Positions 1 to 6,725 are shown, counted from the stretch's first letter. The stretch: 8,044 bases of DNA from Acidimicrobiia bacterium (GCA_030425785.1 JAUHYJ010000153.1:1-8044), one strand, 5' to 3'. Notes: generated by a model from the letters alone, not told the origin. A program made the numbers and translations.

Positions 1-355
1 CATCAAGGCCGCTCGGTATCGCGATCACCGTCGGTGGCCGTCGCCGGCGACCGTCGTAACGATCGAGCTGCCGGTTCGCGCGTGGGTCAGGGGCGGCATC
101 GGCGGCTGTCGATATGCGTGGCCCAGAGCCGGCGGTAGGTGGCACCCACGAAGGGCGTCGGCGGCGCGCGTTATGGGTCACCTCAGCGAGCGCCGAGGTG
201 CCGAACCCGAGCAGTGATGGTGGTGTCGGTCGGTCGCGAATATGCGCAGCTCGGCGGGGTCGTCGCCACGCCGTGCCTCGACCTCGGTCGGGGCTTGGAG
301 CGTCTACGAACACGACGGCTCGTGCCGTCGGCACCTCGCGGATGGTCCCACTGGA
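1..355. other. No convincing gene
   Basis: Open frames exist on both strands here because the sequence is GC-rich, but none gives a recognisable protein. The longest, on the plus strand from 114 to 536, is rich in Arg, Ser and Gly with no membrane segments or family motifs, and it runs antisense into the end of lspA. I saw no tRNA, strong terminator hairpin or repeat array. The stretch may hold decayed sequence or the margin of the metal-resistance cluster. Confidence 0.4.
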
Positions 356-460
356 TCACCCATTCTTGAATAGCTTCGCGAAGCGCTCAAGCCACGGGCG
401 TCCGGCGAATTCGACTTCGATCCACTCCGACGGGAACTGCTGTTGGCGCGCAGTGAACCA
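356..460 (-). pseudogene. Possible C-terminal remnant of an unidentified gene
   Basis: One minus-strand frame gives 34 codons between a TAA at 463-461 and a TGA at 358-356. It looks protein-like: it contains EWIEVEFAGRPWLERFAKLF, is balanced in charge, and has mostly G or C in the third position. There is no start codon after the upstream TAA, so it cannot be an intact gene in this frame. It could be the tail of a gene cut off by a rearrangement next to lspA, or chance. I do not recognise the family. Confidence 0.25.
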
Positions 461-494
461 TTATCGGCGTGTTCAACCGGCCGTGGGAACCGGA

Positions 495-998
495 TCATGG
501 CGCAGTGGATCGGTCGAACAGGTCGGTTCCCGTTGAGCGGTCCTCGTGCACACGGGAACCTGGTGTCGTCGGCCAGATCGCGAGGACGATCCAGAGTGCG
601 ACACCGGTGGTGATGTAGACGTCGGCGACGTTGAACGTTGGCCACCAGCCGAGGTGCAACATGTCGACGACGCTGCCGGACTCGAGCCGATCGATGCCGT
701 TGCCTACGGCACCGGCCACGATCATCGAGGTCGGGACTGCTGGCGCATGGCCTGCGTCCCAGGCCCGCACGAGGAGTGCAGCGATCAGCAGGCTCGCAGC
801 GATGAGCGCCACGGCGGGGAGCCGGTCGAAGAAACCGAAGGCGATACCATCGTTGTAGTCCAGTTGCAGATCGAGCGGTCCCGGAAGCACGATCGGCCCG
901 TCGCCGAGTGCTCGCCCCGCCCAGGCCTTGGAGGCAAGGTCGCCGGCGACCAGTGCTGCGGTGACGATCGCGAACCTGCTGCGGCGCCGCGAGATCAT
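495..998 (-). CDS. lspA: Signal peptidase II (prolipoprotein signal peptidase)
   Basis: This is an inner-membrane aspartyl protease that cleaves the signal peptide from lipid-modified prolipoproteins. At 167 residues it has the usual family length and about four membrane segments. Visible family motifs are D20-x3-K24 in helix 1, NDGIAFGF (49-56), GNGIDR (99-104), VVD (110-112) and FNVAD (122-126). D112 and D126 match the two catalytic aspartates. The ATG at 998-996 overlaps the stop of the upstream transporter gene in an ATGA junction, so translation is probably coupled. Its place as third gene behind a metal sensor and a cation transporter, rather than in the housekeeping ileS/rluD setting common for lspA, suggests an accessory copy for metal-induced lipoproteins. 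PbrC of lead-resistance clusters is a known precedent for a metal-linked LspA. No lipoprotein substrate gene is seen in the window. Confidence 0.93.
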   Translation of the reverse strand: MISRRRSRFAIVTAALVAGDLASKAWAGRALGDGPIVLPGPLDLQLDYNDGIAFGFFDRLPAVALIAASLLIAALLVRAWDAGHAPAVPTSMIVAGAVGNGIDRLESGSVVDMLHLGWWPTFNVADVYITTGVALWIVLAIWPTTPGSRVHEDRSTGTDLFDRSTAP

Positions 999-1783
999 CG
1001 GCTCATGGCAAGGATTCGGCGCGCACCGTTGGCCACGACGGCGAAAATGAGCCCGCCGGCGATCAGGTCCGGGACGGCGGAGTCGAACGCAATGACTCCG
1101 ATGGCGGCGGCGATGACGAGCGCATTGACCTTGATGTCGTTGGCCGTGAAAATCCAGCTGGCTTGGAGGTGGACTTCACCGGAACGGACGCGGTTGAGCA
1201 CGACGAGAGTGACGATGTTGCCGGCGAGCGCAAGGACGGAGAGCACGATCATCGATGCCGGGTCGGGCAGTTCGGTGTCCACGATGAACCGGCGGATCAC
1301 TTCGACCAGGCCGACGGCGGCCAGGGCGAGTTGAACGAAGCCACTGACGCGTGCGAGGCGCTTCTTGCGGGCGGCTGCGGTGCCGACGGCGGCGAGACTG
1401 AGCGCATACACGCTGGCGTCGGCGCCCATGTCGAGCGCATCGGCGATCAGGCCCATCGAGGCGCTGATGAGCCCGACGGTGAGCTCACCGACGAAGAACC
1501 CGGCGTTGATGATGAGCGCGATGATCAGCGCGGTTCGTTCTCGCCCCGAGTCGCCTTGGGTGTCGATGTTGCTGGTGTCGTCGACGTGGCGGGCACCGAG
1601 CCCGAGCGGTTCGAGCGCATCGGCGATCGTGTCGGCGTTGGTGTGATGTTCGATGAGGACGTCGCGGTGTTGGCTGTCGAACTCGATCCGCTCGACGTCA
1701 TCGCGGTCGTCGAGTGCCATGCGCACCAGTTGTTCTTCTGCGGCGCAGTCCATTGCGGGGACGTGAAATCGACTGACCGTCAT
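995..1783 (-). CDS. CDF-type cation transporter with HMA-like N-terminal domain
   Basis: This 262-residue protein has two parts. Residues 1-66 resemble a heavy-metal-associated fold whose loop reads MDCAAEE (11-17), with only one Cys instead of the usual CxxC. From about residue 84 there are six membrane helices of the cation diffusion facilitator type. The helix-2 metal site is D118-x3-D122, in the sequence IADALDMGAD. In helix 5 the usual HxxxD appears as F212-x3-D216 with N215, typical of a divergent CDF subfamily. The likely role is proton-driven export of a divalent metal such as Cd, Zn or Pb, inferred from the family and from the adjacent CmtR-like sensor. I chose the ATG at 1783 because it overlaps the regulator's stop as ATGA. 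An in-frame upstream ATG at 1819 would lie inside the regulator gene. The gene's own stop overlaps the lspA start, also as ATGA. Confidence 0.87.
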   Translation of the reverse strand: MTVSRFHVPAMDCAAEEQLVRMALDDRDDVERIEFDSQHRDVLIEHHTNADTIADALEPLGLGARHVDDTSNIDTQGDSGRERTALIIALIINAGFFVGELTVGLISASMGLIADALDMGADASVYALSLAAVGTAAARKKRLARVSGFVQLALAAVGLVEVIRRFIVDTELPDPASMIVLSVLALAGNIVTLVVLNRVRSGEVHLQASWIFTANDIKVNALVIAAAIGVIAFDSAVPDLIAGGLIFAVVANGARRILAMSR

Positions 1784-2133
1784 GACAATGCCTGAGCGTC
1801 GGGTTCGTAGTTGGGGCACAGCTCGATGCCGGTGTCGGTGACAGCGAGAAGCCGCTCAGCGGAGCGCAGAACGTCGACGACCTCGGAGTGCGCGATGCGG
1901 TAGAACGCCTCGCGGCCGCTTCGCCGATCGACTACCAGCCCGCAGTCCCTCAAGCACTTCAGATGCCCGGAGATGTTGGCTTGCGACGCCCCGAGCGCCT
2001 CGACGATGTCGGTCACCCGGCGCTCGCCGTCAGCGAGCAGTCGCAAGATCGACAGGCGTGTCCGATCACCGAAACCGCAGAAGAGCTTCGCCGCAACAGC
2101 GACGTCGTTGGAACGATCGTCGGTTGCACCCAT
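1780..2133 (-). CDS. ArsR/SmtB-family metal sensor, CmtR-like
   Basis: This is a winged-helix repressor of 117 residues that releases DNA when it binds metal. The helix-turn-helix runs from about residue 39 to 64 (VTDIVEALGASQANISGHL). Three cysteines stand out: C60 and C64 in HLKCLRDCGLV, and C106 in IELCPNY. Their spacing (4, then 42) closely matches C57, C61 and C102 of Mycobacterium tuberculosis CmtR, which binds Cd(II) and Pb(II), so a Cd/Pb-type ligand is likely. C19 is an extra cysteine. Possible starts are GTG 2157 and ATG 2154, 2145 and 2133. I chose 2133 because the -10-like TATGAT lies 8 nt before it and the dyad operator would otherwise fall inside the gene. It is the first gene of the operon with the CDF transporter and lspA. 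Confidence 0.9.
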   Translation of the reverse strand: MGATDDRSNDVAVAAKLFCGFGDRTRLSILRLLADGERRVTDIVEALGASQANISGHLKCLRDCGLVVDRRSGREAFYRIAHSEVVDVLRSAERLLAVTDTGIELCPNYEPDAQALS

Positions 2134-2141
2134 GACCCCGA

Positions 2142-2169
2142 TCATATCGGTCATCACCGATACATCGGT
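2142..2169 (-). promoter_or_regulatory. Operator and promoter of the CmtR-like operon
   Basis: A perfect inverted repeat, TATCGGT-CATC-ACCGATA, lies at 2145-2162. Its right arm also forms a second palindrome, ACCGAT-AC-ATCGGT, at 2156-2169, so three half-sites follow one another. On the minus strand TATGAT (2147-2142) is a good -10 box overlapping the left arm. It ends 8 nt before the ATG at 2133, as expected for a leaderless transcript. A repressor on the dyad would block RNA polymerase. No clear -35 box is seen. A second possible -10 (TATAGC) lies about 20 bp further upstream. Confidence 0.65.
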
Positions 2170-2415
2170 GAGCAGCTATACGACTGCCGCGTTTCGAACG
2201 CTCGTACCGGGGACGGGACAGCGGTCCGCCAGATCGCTAGCAGGGCCGATCGTCGGTCGCAGCCAAGTATCGACAGCGATCGTCCGGCCGGCCAATACAG
2301 CGAGCGCAAGGGTACTGCGAGTCGGCTGGGCGCGGGAGCTCGGTTGCTGATGCGTGGGCCGACTGGCGCTGGTGCGCTGGCGTCGGCACTGCTCGTTGGT
2401 TCAGGGACGATTCGG

Positions 2416-3252
2416 TCAGGACAGCGTTTCGAGGATCGCTGTGCGGTCGGCTGAGTCGTCGTTGCAGACCTCTGCCCAGCGTGCGGGGGTGGCGTTCCAT
2501 TCGTCGTCTCGGGATTTGAGTGGTGCGCCGCGTGCGATGAGGTGGTCGACCATGTGGGGTTTGGCGTATTGGACGGCGAAGTGGAGCGAGGTGACTCCTC
2601 GGTACGGGGCGGCGTCGATCGGCACGCCGATATCGAGGAGGTGGTCGACCACTGCGGATCGGTCGTTGCGTGCTGCGAAGGTCATTGCCTCGCTGAGGAT
2701 CTGTTCGGGGTCGTCGGTGGGTGGGGGTGCTTGGGGTCGGCCGACGTGTGCCCAGTTCGGCCGGTACGGACCGGCCGGCTGCAGCAGCTCGCCGGTCGGG
2801 GAGATCCAGTTGGCGACGAGGTCGAGTTGGCCGGTGGCGGCGGCCAACCAGAGAGTCGGCCGGTGGAGTCCCTGTTCGATGAGGACGTCGGCGGATCGTG
2901 TTGATCCGTGCATCGCTGCGGACTCGAGCGCGGTGATGGGTGATGCGTTGTCGCACAGCGATGTCGGGTCGGCGCCGGCTTCGAGAAGCCGGGTGCAGAG
3001 GTCGGCGAGGTTCCAGCATCCGGCGAGACCGAGCGCTCGATCGAGCGATGCGCCTGCGTCGATGAGCACGTCGGTGCACGCCGGGTCGACGTCGTGGGGT
3101 GGCTGGGTGGCCCATTCAAGAAGTGTGTGGTCGTTCCAGACGCCGTTGACGAGTTCGGTGTCGGCAGCCAACGCTGCTCGAAGCCCTTCGGCGTCGCCGG
3201 CGAGCAGGGCATGGAGCGCTGGTTGGATTCGCTCGTCGGACACGGTGGCCAT
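2416..3252 (-). CDS. Ankyrin-repeat protein
   Basis: This predicted cytoplasmic protein of 278 residues is built from degenerate ankyrin repeats. The clearest unit is at 221-245, starting TSLHFAVQYAKPHMVDHLIA and ending in the RGAPL turn. Others lie near 59-69 (TDVLIDAGASL), 81-96 (NLADLCTRLLEAGADP), 108-128 (ALESAAMHG followed by ADVLIEQG) and 188-213 (EAMTFAARNDRSAVVDHLL). A proline-rich linker at 159-180 separates two repeat blocks. There is no signal peptide, membrane helix or catalytic domain, so a protein-binding role is the most that can be said. The gene begins 62 bp after the MerA-like gene on the same strand and may be the last gene of that operon, though nothing in its sequence links it to metals. 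Confidence 0.85.
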   Translation of the reverse strand: MATVSDERIQPALHALLAGDAEGLRAALAADTELVNGVWNDHTLLEWATQPPHDVDPACTDVLIDAGASLDRALGLAGCWNLADLCTRLLEAGADPTSLCDNASPITALESAAMHGSTRSADVLIEQGLHRPTLWLAAATGQLDLVANWISPTGELLQPAGPYRPNWAHVGRPQAPPPTDDPEQILSEAMTFAARNDRSAVVDHLLDIGVPIDAAPYRGVTSLHFAVQYAKPHMVDHLIARGAPLKSRDDEWNATPARWAEVCNDDSADRTAILETLS

Positions 3253-3314
3253 CGGGTCCAGTGTCGCGCGCAGCGGCCGCGAGCCGAGCGGCTCCTCGGC
3301 GCCGGGAGAGCGGG

Positions 3315-4670
3315 TCAGAGCATGGAGCCGAGATCGGACGTGACGGTGGGGTAGGCGGCGGTCATTGATTTGAGCTGTCGGGTGGTGAGGCCGAGTTTGA
3401 TCGCGAGCGCGCAGAAGTTGATCAGCTCGCCGTATTCCGGGCCGAGCATGTGGGCGCCGACGATCGTGTCGTTGCTGGTGTCGACGAGGATCTTCACTGC
3501 TGCGGTGGTTTCTCCGATCCGGTAGTTGGAGTACCAGCCGCTGGTGTCGGTGTATCGGACGTCGAGGTCGATGCCGGCGTCGACGGCGTCGGTTTCGAGC
3601 ATGCCGACGCGGGCGAGTTCGGGGATGGTGAACACTGCAGTGGGGACGCCGGCGTAGTCGGGGACAGTCGTTGTCGATTTCAGCATGTTGGATGCGGCGA
3701 CTTTGCCTTCGAACACGGCGACCGGGGTGAGTGGCATGCCGGGCGTGTCGGCGGAGTCGCCGGCGGCGTAGACGGCGGGGTTCGTGGTGCTTTGCAGGTG
3801 GCCGGCGACCTTCACCCCATGGGGGCCGTGTTCGACGTTGGCGTGTTCGAGGCCGAGCCGGGAGAGCTCAGAGATCCGTCCGGCGCCGTGCACGACCAGG
3901 TCGGCGCCGATCGTGGACTGCTCACCGTCGCGGCTAACGGTCACCTCGAAGCCGGACCCGTCAGTGCCGACGGACACGACCGAGGTCTCGGTTCGGGTGT
4001 CGATTCCGACCTCTTCGCCACGTTGGACGAGGAGGTCGACGAGGTCTGGATCGAACCCTTTCAAGGGTCGCGGGCCGTGATCGATGATCGTCGGGCGGCT
4101 GCCGGCGCGGGCTGCGATGTGGACGAACTCGAAGGAGATGAACCCGCCACCGACGAACACGATCCGTTCCGGCAGTTCGTCGAGATCGAGGAATGCGGTG
4201 CTGTCGATGAGATGATCGGCGCCGGGGAAGTCGAGCGGTCGCGGGCGGGCACCGGTCGCGATGAGGAAGTGCTCGGCGCTGTAGGCCTCGCCGTCGATGT
4301 CGAGCGAGTTGGGTCCGGTGAAGGTCGCCGAGCCGTGCAGCGTGTCGACGCCGTTGCCGGTCAGTCCGCGTTCCATGTTCTCCGGGACGGGTTCGGTGAA
4401 GCCGAGCTTGTGGCCCATGAGGTCGGCCCAGTTGATTTGGATGCCGTTGGTGTCGATGCCCTTGCCGGCCATGAGTCGGGCGCTGTCGATGATTTCGGCG
4501 CCCCGTCGGAGGATCTTCTTCGGGTCGCAACCGCGGAGCGCGCATGTGCCCCCGTATGGGAGTTCGTCGACGATCGCGACACGCCAGCCGGCCGAGGCGC
4601 ACTTGTTCGCTGCCGCGTTGCCGGCCATCCCGGCGCCGATCACGATCAGGTCGTAGCTGTTGTTGCTCAT
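3315..4670 (-). CDS. MerA-like FAD-dependent pyridine nucleotide-disulfide oxidoreductase
   Basis: This is a class I flavoprotein of the glutathione reductase, lipoamide dehydrogenase and mercuric reductase superfamily, 451 residues long. The FAD motif GAGMAG is at 12-17. The redox pair is C43-x4-C48 in GGTCALRGCDPKK. The nucleotide-binding motif GGGFIS is at 174-179 and the second FAD motif AAGDSAD at 302-308. The C-terminal dimer domain reads AAYPTVTSD (438-446), where classical members have HPTxxE, so the usual catalytic His-Glu pair is missing. It also lacks both the N-terminal HMA domain and the C-terminal Cys-Cys tail of true MerA and ends in LGSML, so Hg(II) reduction cannot be assumed. 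Its position behind a MerT/MerF-like protein and a metallochaperone argues for a metal- or thiol-related reductase. I chose the ATG at 4670 because earlier ATGs fall inside the upstream chaperone gene. Confidence 0.87.
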   Translation of the reverse strand: MSNNSYDLIVIGAGMAGNAAANKCASAGWRVAIVDELPYGGTCALRGCDPKKILRRGAEIIDSARLMAGKGIDTNGIQINWADLMGHKLGFTEPVPENMERGLTGNGVDTLHGSATFTGPNSLDIDGEAYSAEHFLIATGARPRPLDFPGADHLIDSTAFLDLDELPERIVFVGGGFISFEFVHIAARAGSRPTIIDHGPRPLKGFDPDLVDLLVQRGEEVGIDTRTETSVVSVGTDGSGFEVTVSRDGEQSTIGADLVVHGAGRISELSRLGLEHANVEHGPHGVKVAGHLQSTTNPAVYAAGDSADTPGMPLTPVAVFEGKVAASNMLKSTTTVPDYAGVPTAVFTIPELARVGMLETDAVDAGIDLDVRYTDTSGWYSNYRIGETTAAVKILVDTSNDTIVGAHMLGPEYGELINFCALAIKLGLTTRQLKSMTAAYPTVTSDLGSML

Positions 4671-4705
4671 CGCAGGTGCGTGGTGCTTTCTGGTCGGTGG
4701 GTCGG

Positions 4706-5146
4706 TCACGCCGGTGACGTGGCGGTGAGGGTTTTGAGTGTTCGGTGGACTTCGGGGAGGCAGCATTGGCCGCTCGGGTTCAGGTGCTCACATGCGCAGC
4801 GCCCTTCTGCGACAGCGGCCTTGATCGATGACTTGATCGTGCTGACCCCATCGTGGGCTTCGAGGTCGTCGCGAAGATCGTCGGCAGTGTGCGCGAAACA
4901 GAAACACACCGGCGACTCGTTGTTCATCGCTTTCGATCCGACTCGGGTCCGCACCGCGTCAACCGTGATCGACTGCGCGTCGAGGTGGAACACGACCTCG
5001 CACTGCTTGTTTGCGCAGTGCTGCCACGCACCGTCAACCGCTCCAGGCAGATGTGGCCGCACCGGTGCCACACCGACGACCGGGCCCACGTGCCCGCAAC
5101 TCTGACACGGTCGACCCGTCGTCGTCGAGGAGTCACAACAGCTCAC
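4706..5146 (-). CDS. CopZ N-terminal-type iron-sulfur/zinc metallochaperone
   Basis: This 146-residue protein resembles the N-terminal domain of Archaeoglobus fulgidus CopZ, which carries a [2Fe-2S] cluster and a zinc site and can deliver copper. It has twelve cysteines. C14-x2-C17 with C44-x4-C49 looks like the zinc site. C81-x-C83 (PVCFCFAHT), C117-x-C119 (GRCACEHLNPSGQCC) and C128-C129 fit the Fe-S part. The segment VRTRVG (65-70) is also shared. The usual C-terminal CxxC HMA domain is missing, so this is a stand-alone version, and an extra CC pair (C3, C4) sits at its N-terminus. Translation starts at GTG 5146, overlapping the upstream stop as GTGA, so the two genes are coupled. In this operon it may pass metal or electrons between the small membrane protein and the flavoprotein, which is inference. 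Confidence 0.84.
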   Translation of the reverse strand: MSCCDSSTTTGRPCQSCGHVGPVVGVAPVRPHLPGAVDGAWQHCANKQCEVVFHLDAQSITVDAVRTRVGSKAMNNESPVCFCFAHTADDLRDDLEAHDGVSTIKSSIKAAVAEGRCACEHLNPSGQCCLPEVHRTLKTLTATSPA

Positions 5147-5448
5147 AACGACACCTCGTCGTTCAATCCGCGCCGACCCGACGACACCGCAACAGCTGAG
5201 CGCAACGGCGGCGGACCATCGTCCAACTCAGTATTCGGGGTGTCGGTCGGTGCGCTGCGACGCCACCGAACGAATCCCGCCACTGCCACCAACGTTGCGA
5301 CGGAGGCCAGAAGCCAGCTCCCGATCCCAACGCCCGCGATCGCACCGGTCAGTCCGACGGCCGCAAGAAGCGGGAAGCCGCAACACAAACCAACCGCAGC
5401 AGCGACCGCACCGAACGGCGCGAAAGGAGATGACCTGGAAGGGCTCAT
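5143..5448 (-). CDS. Small MerT/MerF-like membrane metal transporter
   Basis: This 101-residue protein has two membrane helices, about residues 11-40 and 43-62. A vicinal Cys pair, C22-C23, sits in the first helix (AVGLCCGFPLL), followed by a Gly/Ala-rich turn (GLTGAIAGVGIG). This is the plan of MerF and MerT, which take Hg(II) into the cell through paired cysteines. The basic RWRR after helix 2 and a polar tail of about 35 residues face the cytoplasm. Unlike MerF, there is no second Cys pair near the C-terminus. I chose the ATG at 5448 because it follows the MerR-type promoter at the leaderless distance, whereas an in-frame start at 5487 would lie in the -35 box. Similarity is by pattern only, so another soft metal is possible. 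Confidence 0.72.
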   Translation of the reverse strand: MSPSRSSPFAPFGAVAAAVGLCCGFPLLAAVGLTGAIAGVGIGSWLLASVATLVAVAGFVRWRRSAPTDTPNTELDDGPPPLRSAVAVSSGRRGLNDEVSL

Positions 5449-5455
5449 GCGACCG

Positions 5456-5487
5456 ATCGTAGAGCTTCTCCTACAGGAGAAGGTCAA
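5456..5487 (-). promoter_or_regulatory. MerR-type stretched promoter and operator of the mer-like operon
   Basis: On the minus strand a -35 box TTGACC (5487-5482) and a -10 box TACGAT (5461-5456) are separated by 20 bp, longer than the usual 17 and typical of promoters that MerR-family activators untwist. The spacer holds a perfect dyad, CTTCTCCT-GT-AGGAGAAG as read on the minus strand (5482-5465). The -10 box ends 7 nt before the ATG at 5448, so the transcript is probably leaderless. The regulator encoded divergently at 5505 is the natural ligand-dependent activator. Confidence 0.85.
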
Positions 5488-5492
5488 GGGGG

Positions 5493-5498
5493 TAACGT
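5493..5498 (+). promoter_or_regulatory. Putative -10 box of the first MerR gene
   Basis: TAACGT fits TANNNT and ends 6 nt before the ATG at 5505, again the leaderless distance. The region where a -35 box would lie falls on the MerR dyad at 5465-5482, so the regulator would also control its own gene. No good -35 match is visible. Confidence 0.4.
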
Positions 5499-5504
5499 TC
5501 GATC

Positions 5505-5912
5505 ATGCTGATCGGACAGATTGCTGACGAACTCGACGTGCCGACGAGAACGATCCGCTTCTACGAACGCAAAGGCCTGCTCCCCGAACCGCAACGAGCA
5601 ACGAACGGATACCGGATCTACGACGACACGACCATCGCCCGGCTCCGCTTCATCCGCAACGCACAAGCAGCCGGCCTGACCCTCGCCGAGATCGCCAGCA
5701 TCATCCACGTCCGCAACGACGGCACCGCCCCATGCAGCCACGTCGACACGCTCCTCCAAACGAAACTCGGCGAGATCTGCGAACGCCGACGCCAACTCAC
5801 CGCACTCGAATCAGAACTCACCCAACTCCTCCAACGCAGCAGCCAACTCGACCCCACCGACTGCACCGCCGGCGAGATCTGCCACATCTTCACGAACGAC
5901 GATCGCAGCTGA
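5505..5912 (+). CDS. MerR-family heavy-metal-responsive regulator (first copy)
   Basis: This 135-residue activator-repressor is made of a winged helix-turn-helix (residues 1-68, with IADELDVPTRTIRFYERKGL near the start), a dimerisation coiled coil (about 80-112) and a C-terminal metal-binding loop. Likely metal ligands are C77 (APCSHV), C120 and C126 (TDCTAGEICHIF). They correspond roughly to C82, C117 and C126 of mercury-type MerR, and the loop resembles ZntR-like members too, so the metal could be Hg, Zn, Cd or Pb. C92 in the coiled coil is extra. It diverges from the mer-like operon across a 56-bp gap that contains the dyad operator, and so most likely controls that operon and itself. A poly-G run lies about 15 nt upstream, but no well-placed ribosome binding site is seen. 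Confidence 0.9.
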   Translation: MLIGQIADELDVPTRTIRFYERKGLLPEPQRATNGYRIYDDTTIARLRFIRNAQAAGLTLAEIASIIHVRNDGTAPCSHVDTLLQTKLGEICERRRQLTALESELTQLLQRSSQLDPTDCTAGEICHIFTNDDRS

Positions 5913-5949
5913 CCCCGATCGGTGGCGGTCCTCGCTAGCTGAAGGTATC

Positions 5950-6279
5950 TCAGCGGGGCGCGTACATGATGACGCCAACCCCGACGAGGCAGATACCGGC
6001 ACCGAGAAGGTCGAAACGGTCGGGTGTGAATCCGTCGACCACGGTTCCCCATGCGAGTGATCCTGCCACGAAGATTCCACCGTATGCGGCCAAGATTCGA
6101 CCGAAGTTCGCGTCGGGTTGCAGCGTGGCGACGAACCCGTATGCGGCGAGCGCTGCGATGCCGGCACCGATCCACGCGAGGCCTCGATGCTCGCGCACTC
6201 CCTGCCAGATCAGCCACGCGCCGCCGATCTCCGCCAACGCTGCGAGGACGAACAGCGCGACCGACCGGGCAGTCGACAT
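5950..6279 (-). CDS. YnfA (UPF0060) family membrane protein
   Basis: This 109-residue protein has four membrane helices and the hallmarks of the YnfA family: [12 protein letters not shown] (14-25) with E17 in the first helix, AAYGGIFVA (64-72), and [13 protein letters not shown] (82-94). The family resembles small multidrug resistance exporters, and the Shigella member has been linked to drug efflux, but the substrate in this setting is unknown. Its ATG overlaps the stop of the second MerR gene by one base (TGATG), so it is translated as the second gene of a regulator-transporter pair. There is no Cys pair, so direct soft-metal binding is not indicated. C97 is the only cysteine. Confidence 0.92.
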   Translation of the reverse strand: MSTARSVALFVLAALAEIGGAWLIWQGVREHRGLAWIGAGIAALAAYGFVATLQPDANFGRILAAYGGIFVAGSLAWGTVVDGFTPDRFDLLGAGICLVGVGVIMYAPR

Positions 6280-6725
6280 CACTTCACCTCTTGAGCATCG
6301 ACCAGCTCTGACCGGTGCGGTGCTGTCGGTTGAACGGCGAGTATCGGACAGACCGCATCGGTGTGCGGCGTCGAGCTCGTCGGCCGGTCGGCAAGTTGCA
6401 CGATCGAACTCAACCGGTGCTCGACGTGCTGGAGGTGCTCGATCATGGAACGGACATCTCGGAGATGATCTTCGGCAAGTGCCTGCAGGTGTCGGCAGGG
6501 GCGCATCCCGTCGGCATCGAGCGCGATCAGTTCGCCGATGGCATCGAGCGGCAGGCCGATGTCGCGGGCAGCGGCCACGGTACGGAGCCGCCGCTCGTCT
6601 TCGGCGCTGTACGTGCGATAGCCGTTCGACAGACGCTCGGGCGGCGGAATGACGCCGCGGCTCTCGTAGTAGCGGATCGTCTTGGCCGGCAAACCGACCC
6701 GCTCGGCGAGTTCGCTGATCTTCAT
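6279..6725 (-). CDS. MerR-family heavy-metal-responsive regulator (second copy)
   Basis: This 148-residue MerR-type protein has a DNA-binding domain at 1-68 ([20 protein letters not shown]), a coiled coil at about 80-112 and a C-terminal tail. Metal ligand candidates are C77 (RPCRHL) and C126 (AVCPIL). The third cysteine present in mercury-type MerR and in the first copy here is missing, and nearby H121 might substitute. The tail after 130 is longer than usual. The ATG at 6725 is preceded by AAGGA with 4 nt between, a fair ribosome binding site, unlike the leaderless neighbours. It is divergent from the CcdA-like selenoprotein gene across a 45-bp gap with a MerR-type promoter, and is followed by the coupled YnfA-family gene, so it probably controls both sides. 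Confidence 0.9.
   Translation of the reverse strand: MKISELAERVGLPAKTIRYYESRGVIPPPERLSNGYRTYSAEDERRLRTVAAARDIGLPLDAIGELIALDADGMRPCRHLQALAEDHLRDVRSMIEHLQHVEHRLSSIVQLADRPTSSTPHTDAVCPILAVQPTAPHRSELVDAQEVK

Noticed and set aside
471..494. Terminator after lspA from the repeated CCGGTT
   Set aside because: The two CCGGTT copies are direct, not inverted. The possible stem is only 4 bp with no T-run.
546..1334. 262-codon plus-strand open frame
   Set aside because: It is antisense to lspA and the CDF gene, both firmly identified, and its product has no membrane or domain pattern.
3315..4670. Calling the flavoprotein a true mercuric reductase (merA)
   Set aside because: It has no C-terminal Cys-Cys tail, no N-terminal HMA domain, and CALRGCDPKK in place of the usual MerA active-site sequence.
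3450..5105. 551-codon plus-strand open frame
   Set aside because: It is antisense to the flavoprotein and metallochaperone genes, which have clear motifs. Its Gly/Val/Asp-rich translation has no domain and reflects GC-rich codon bias.
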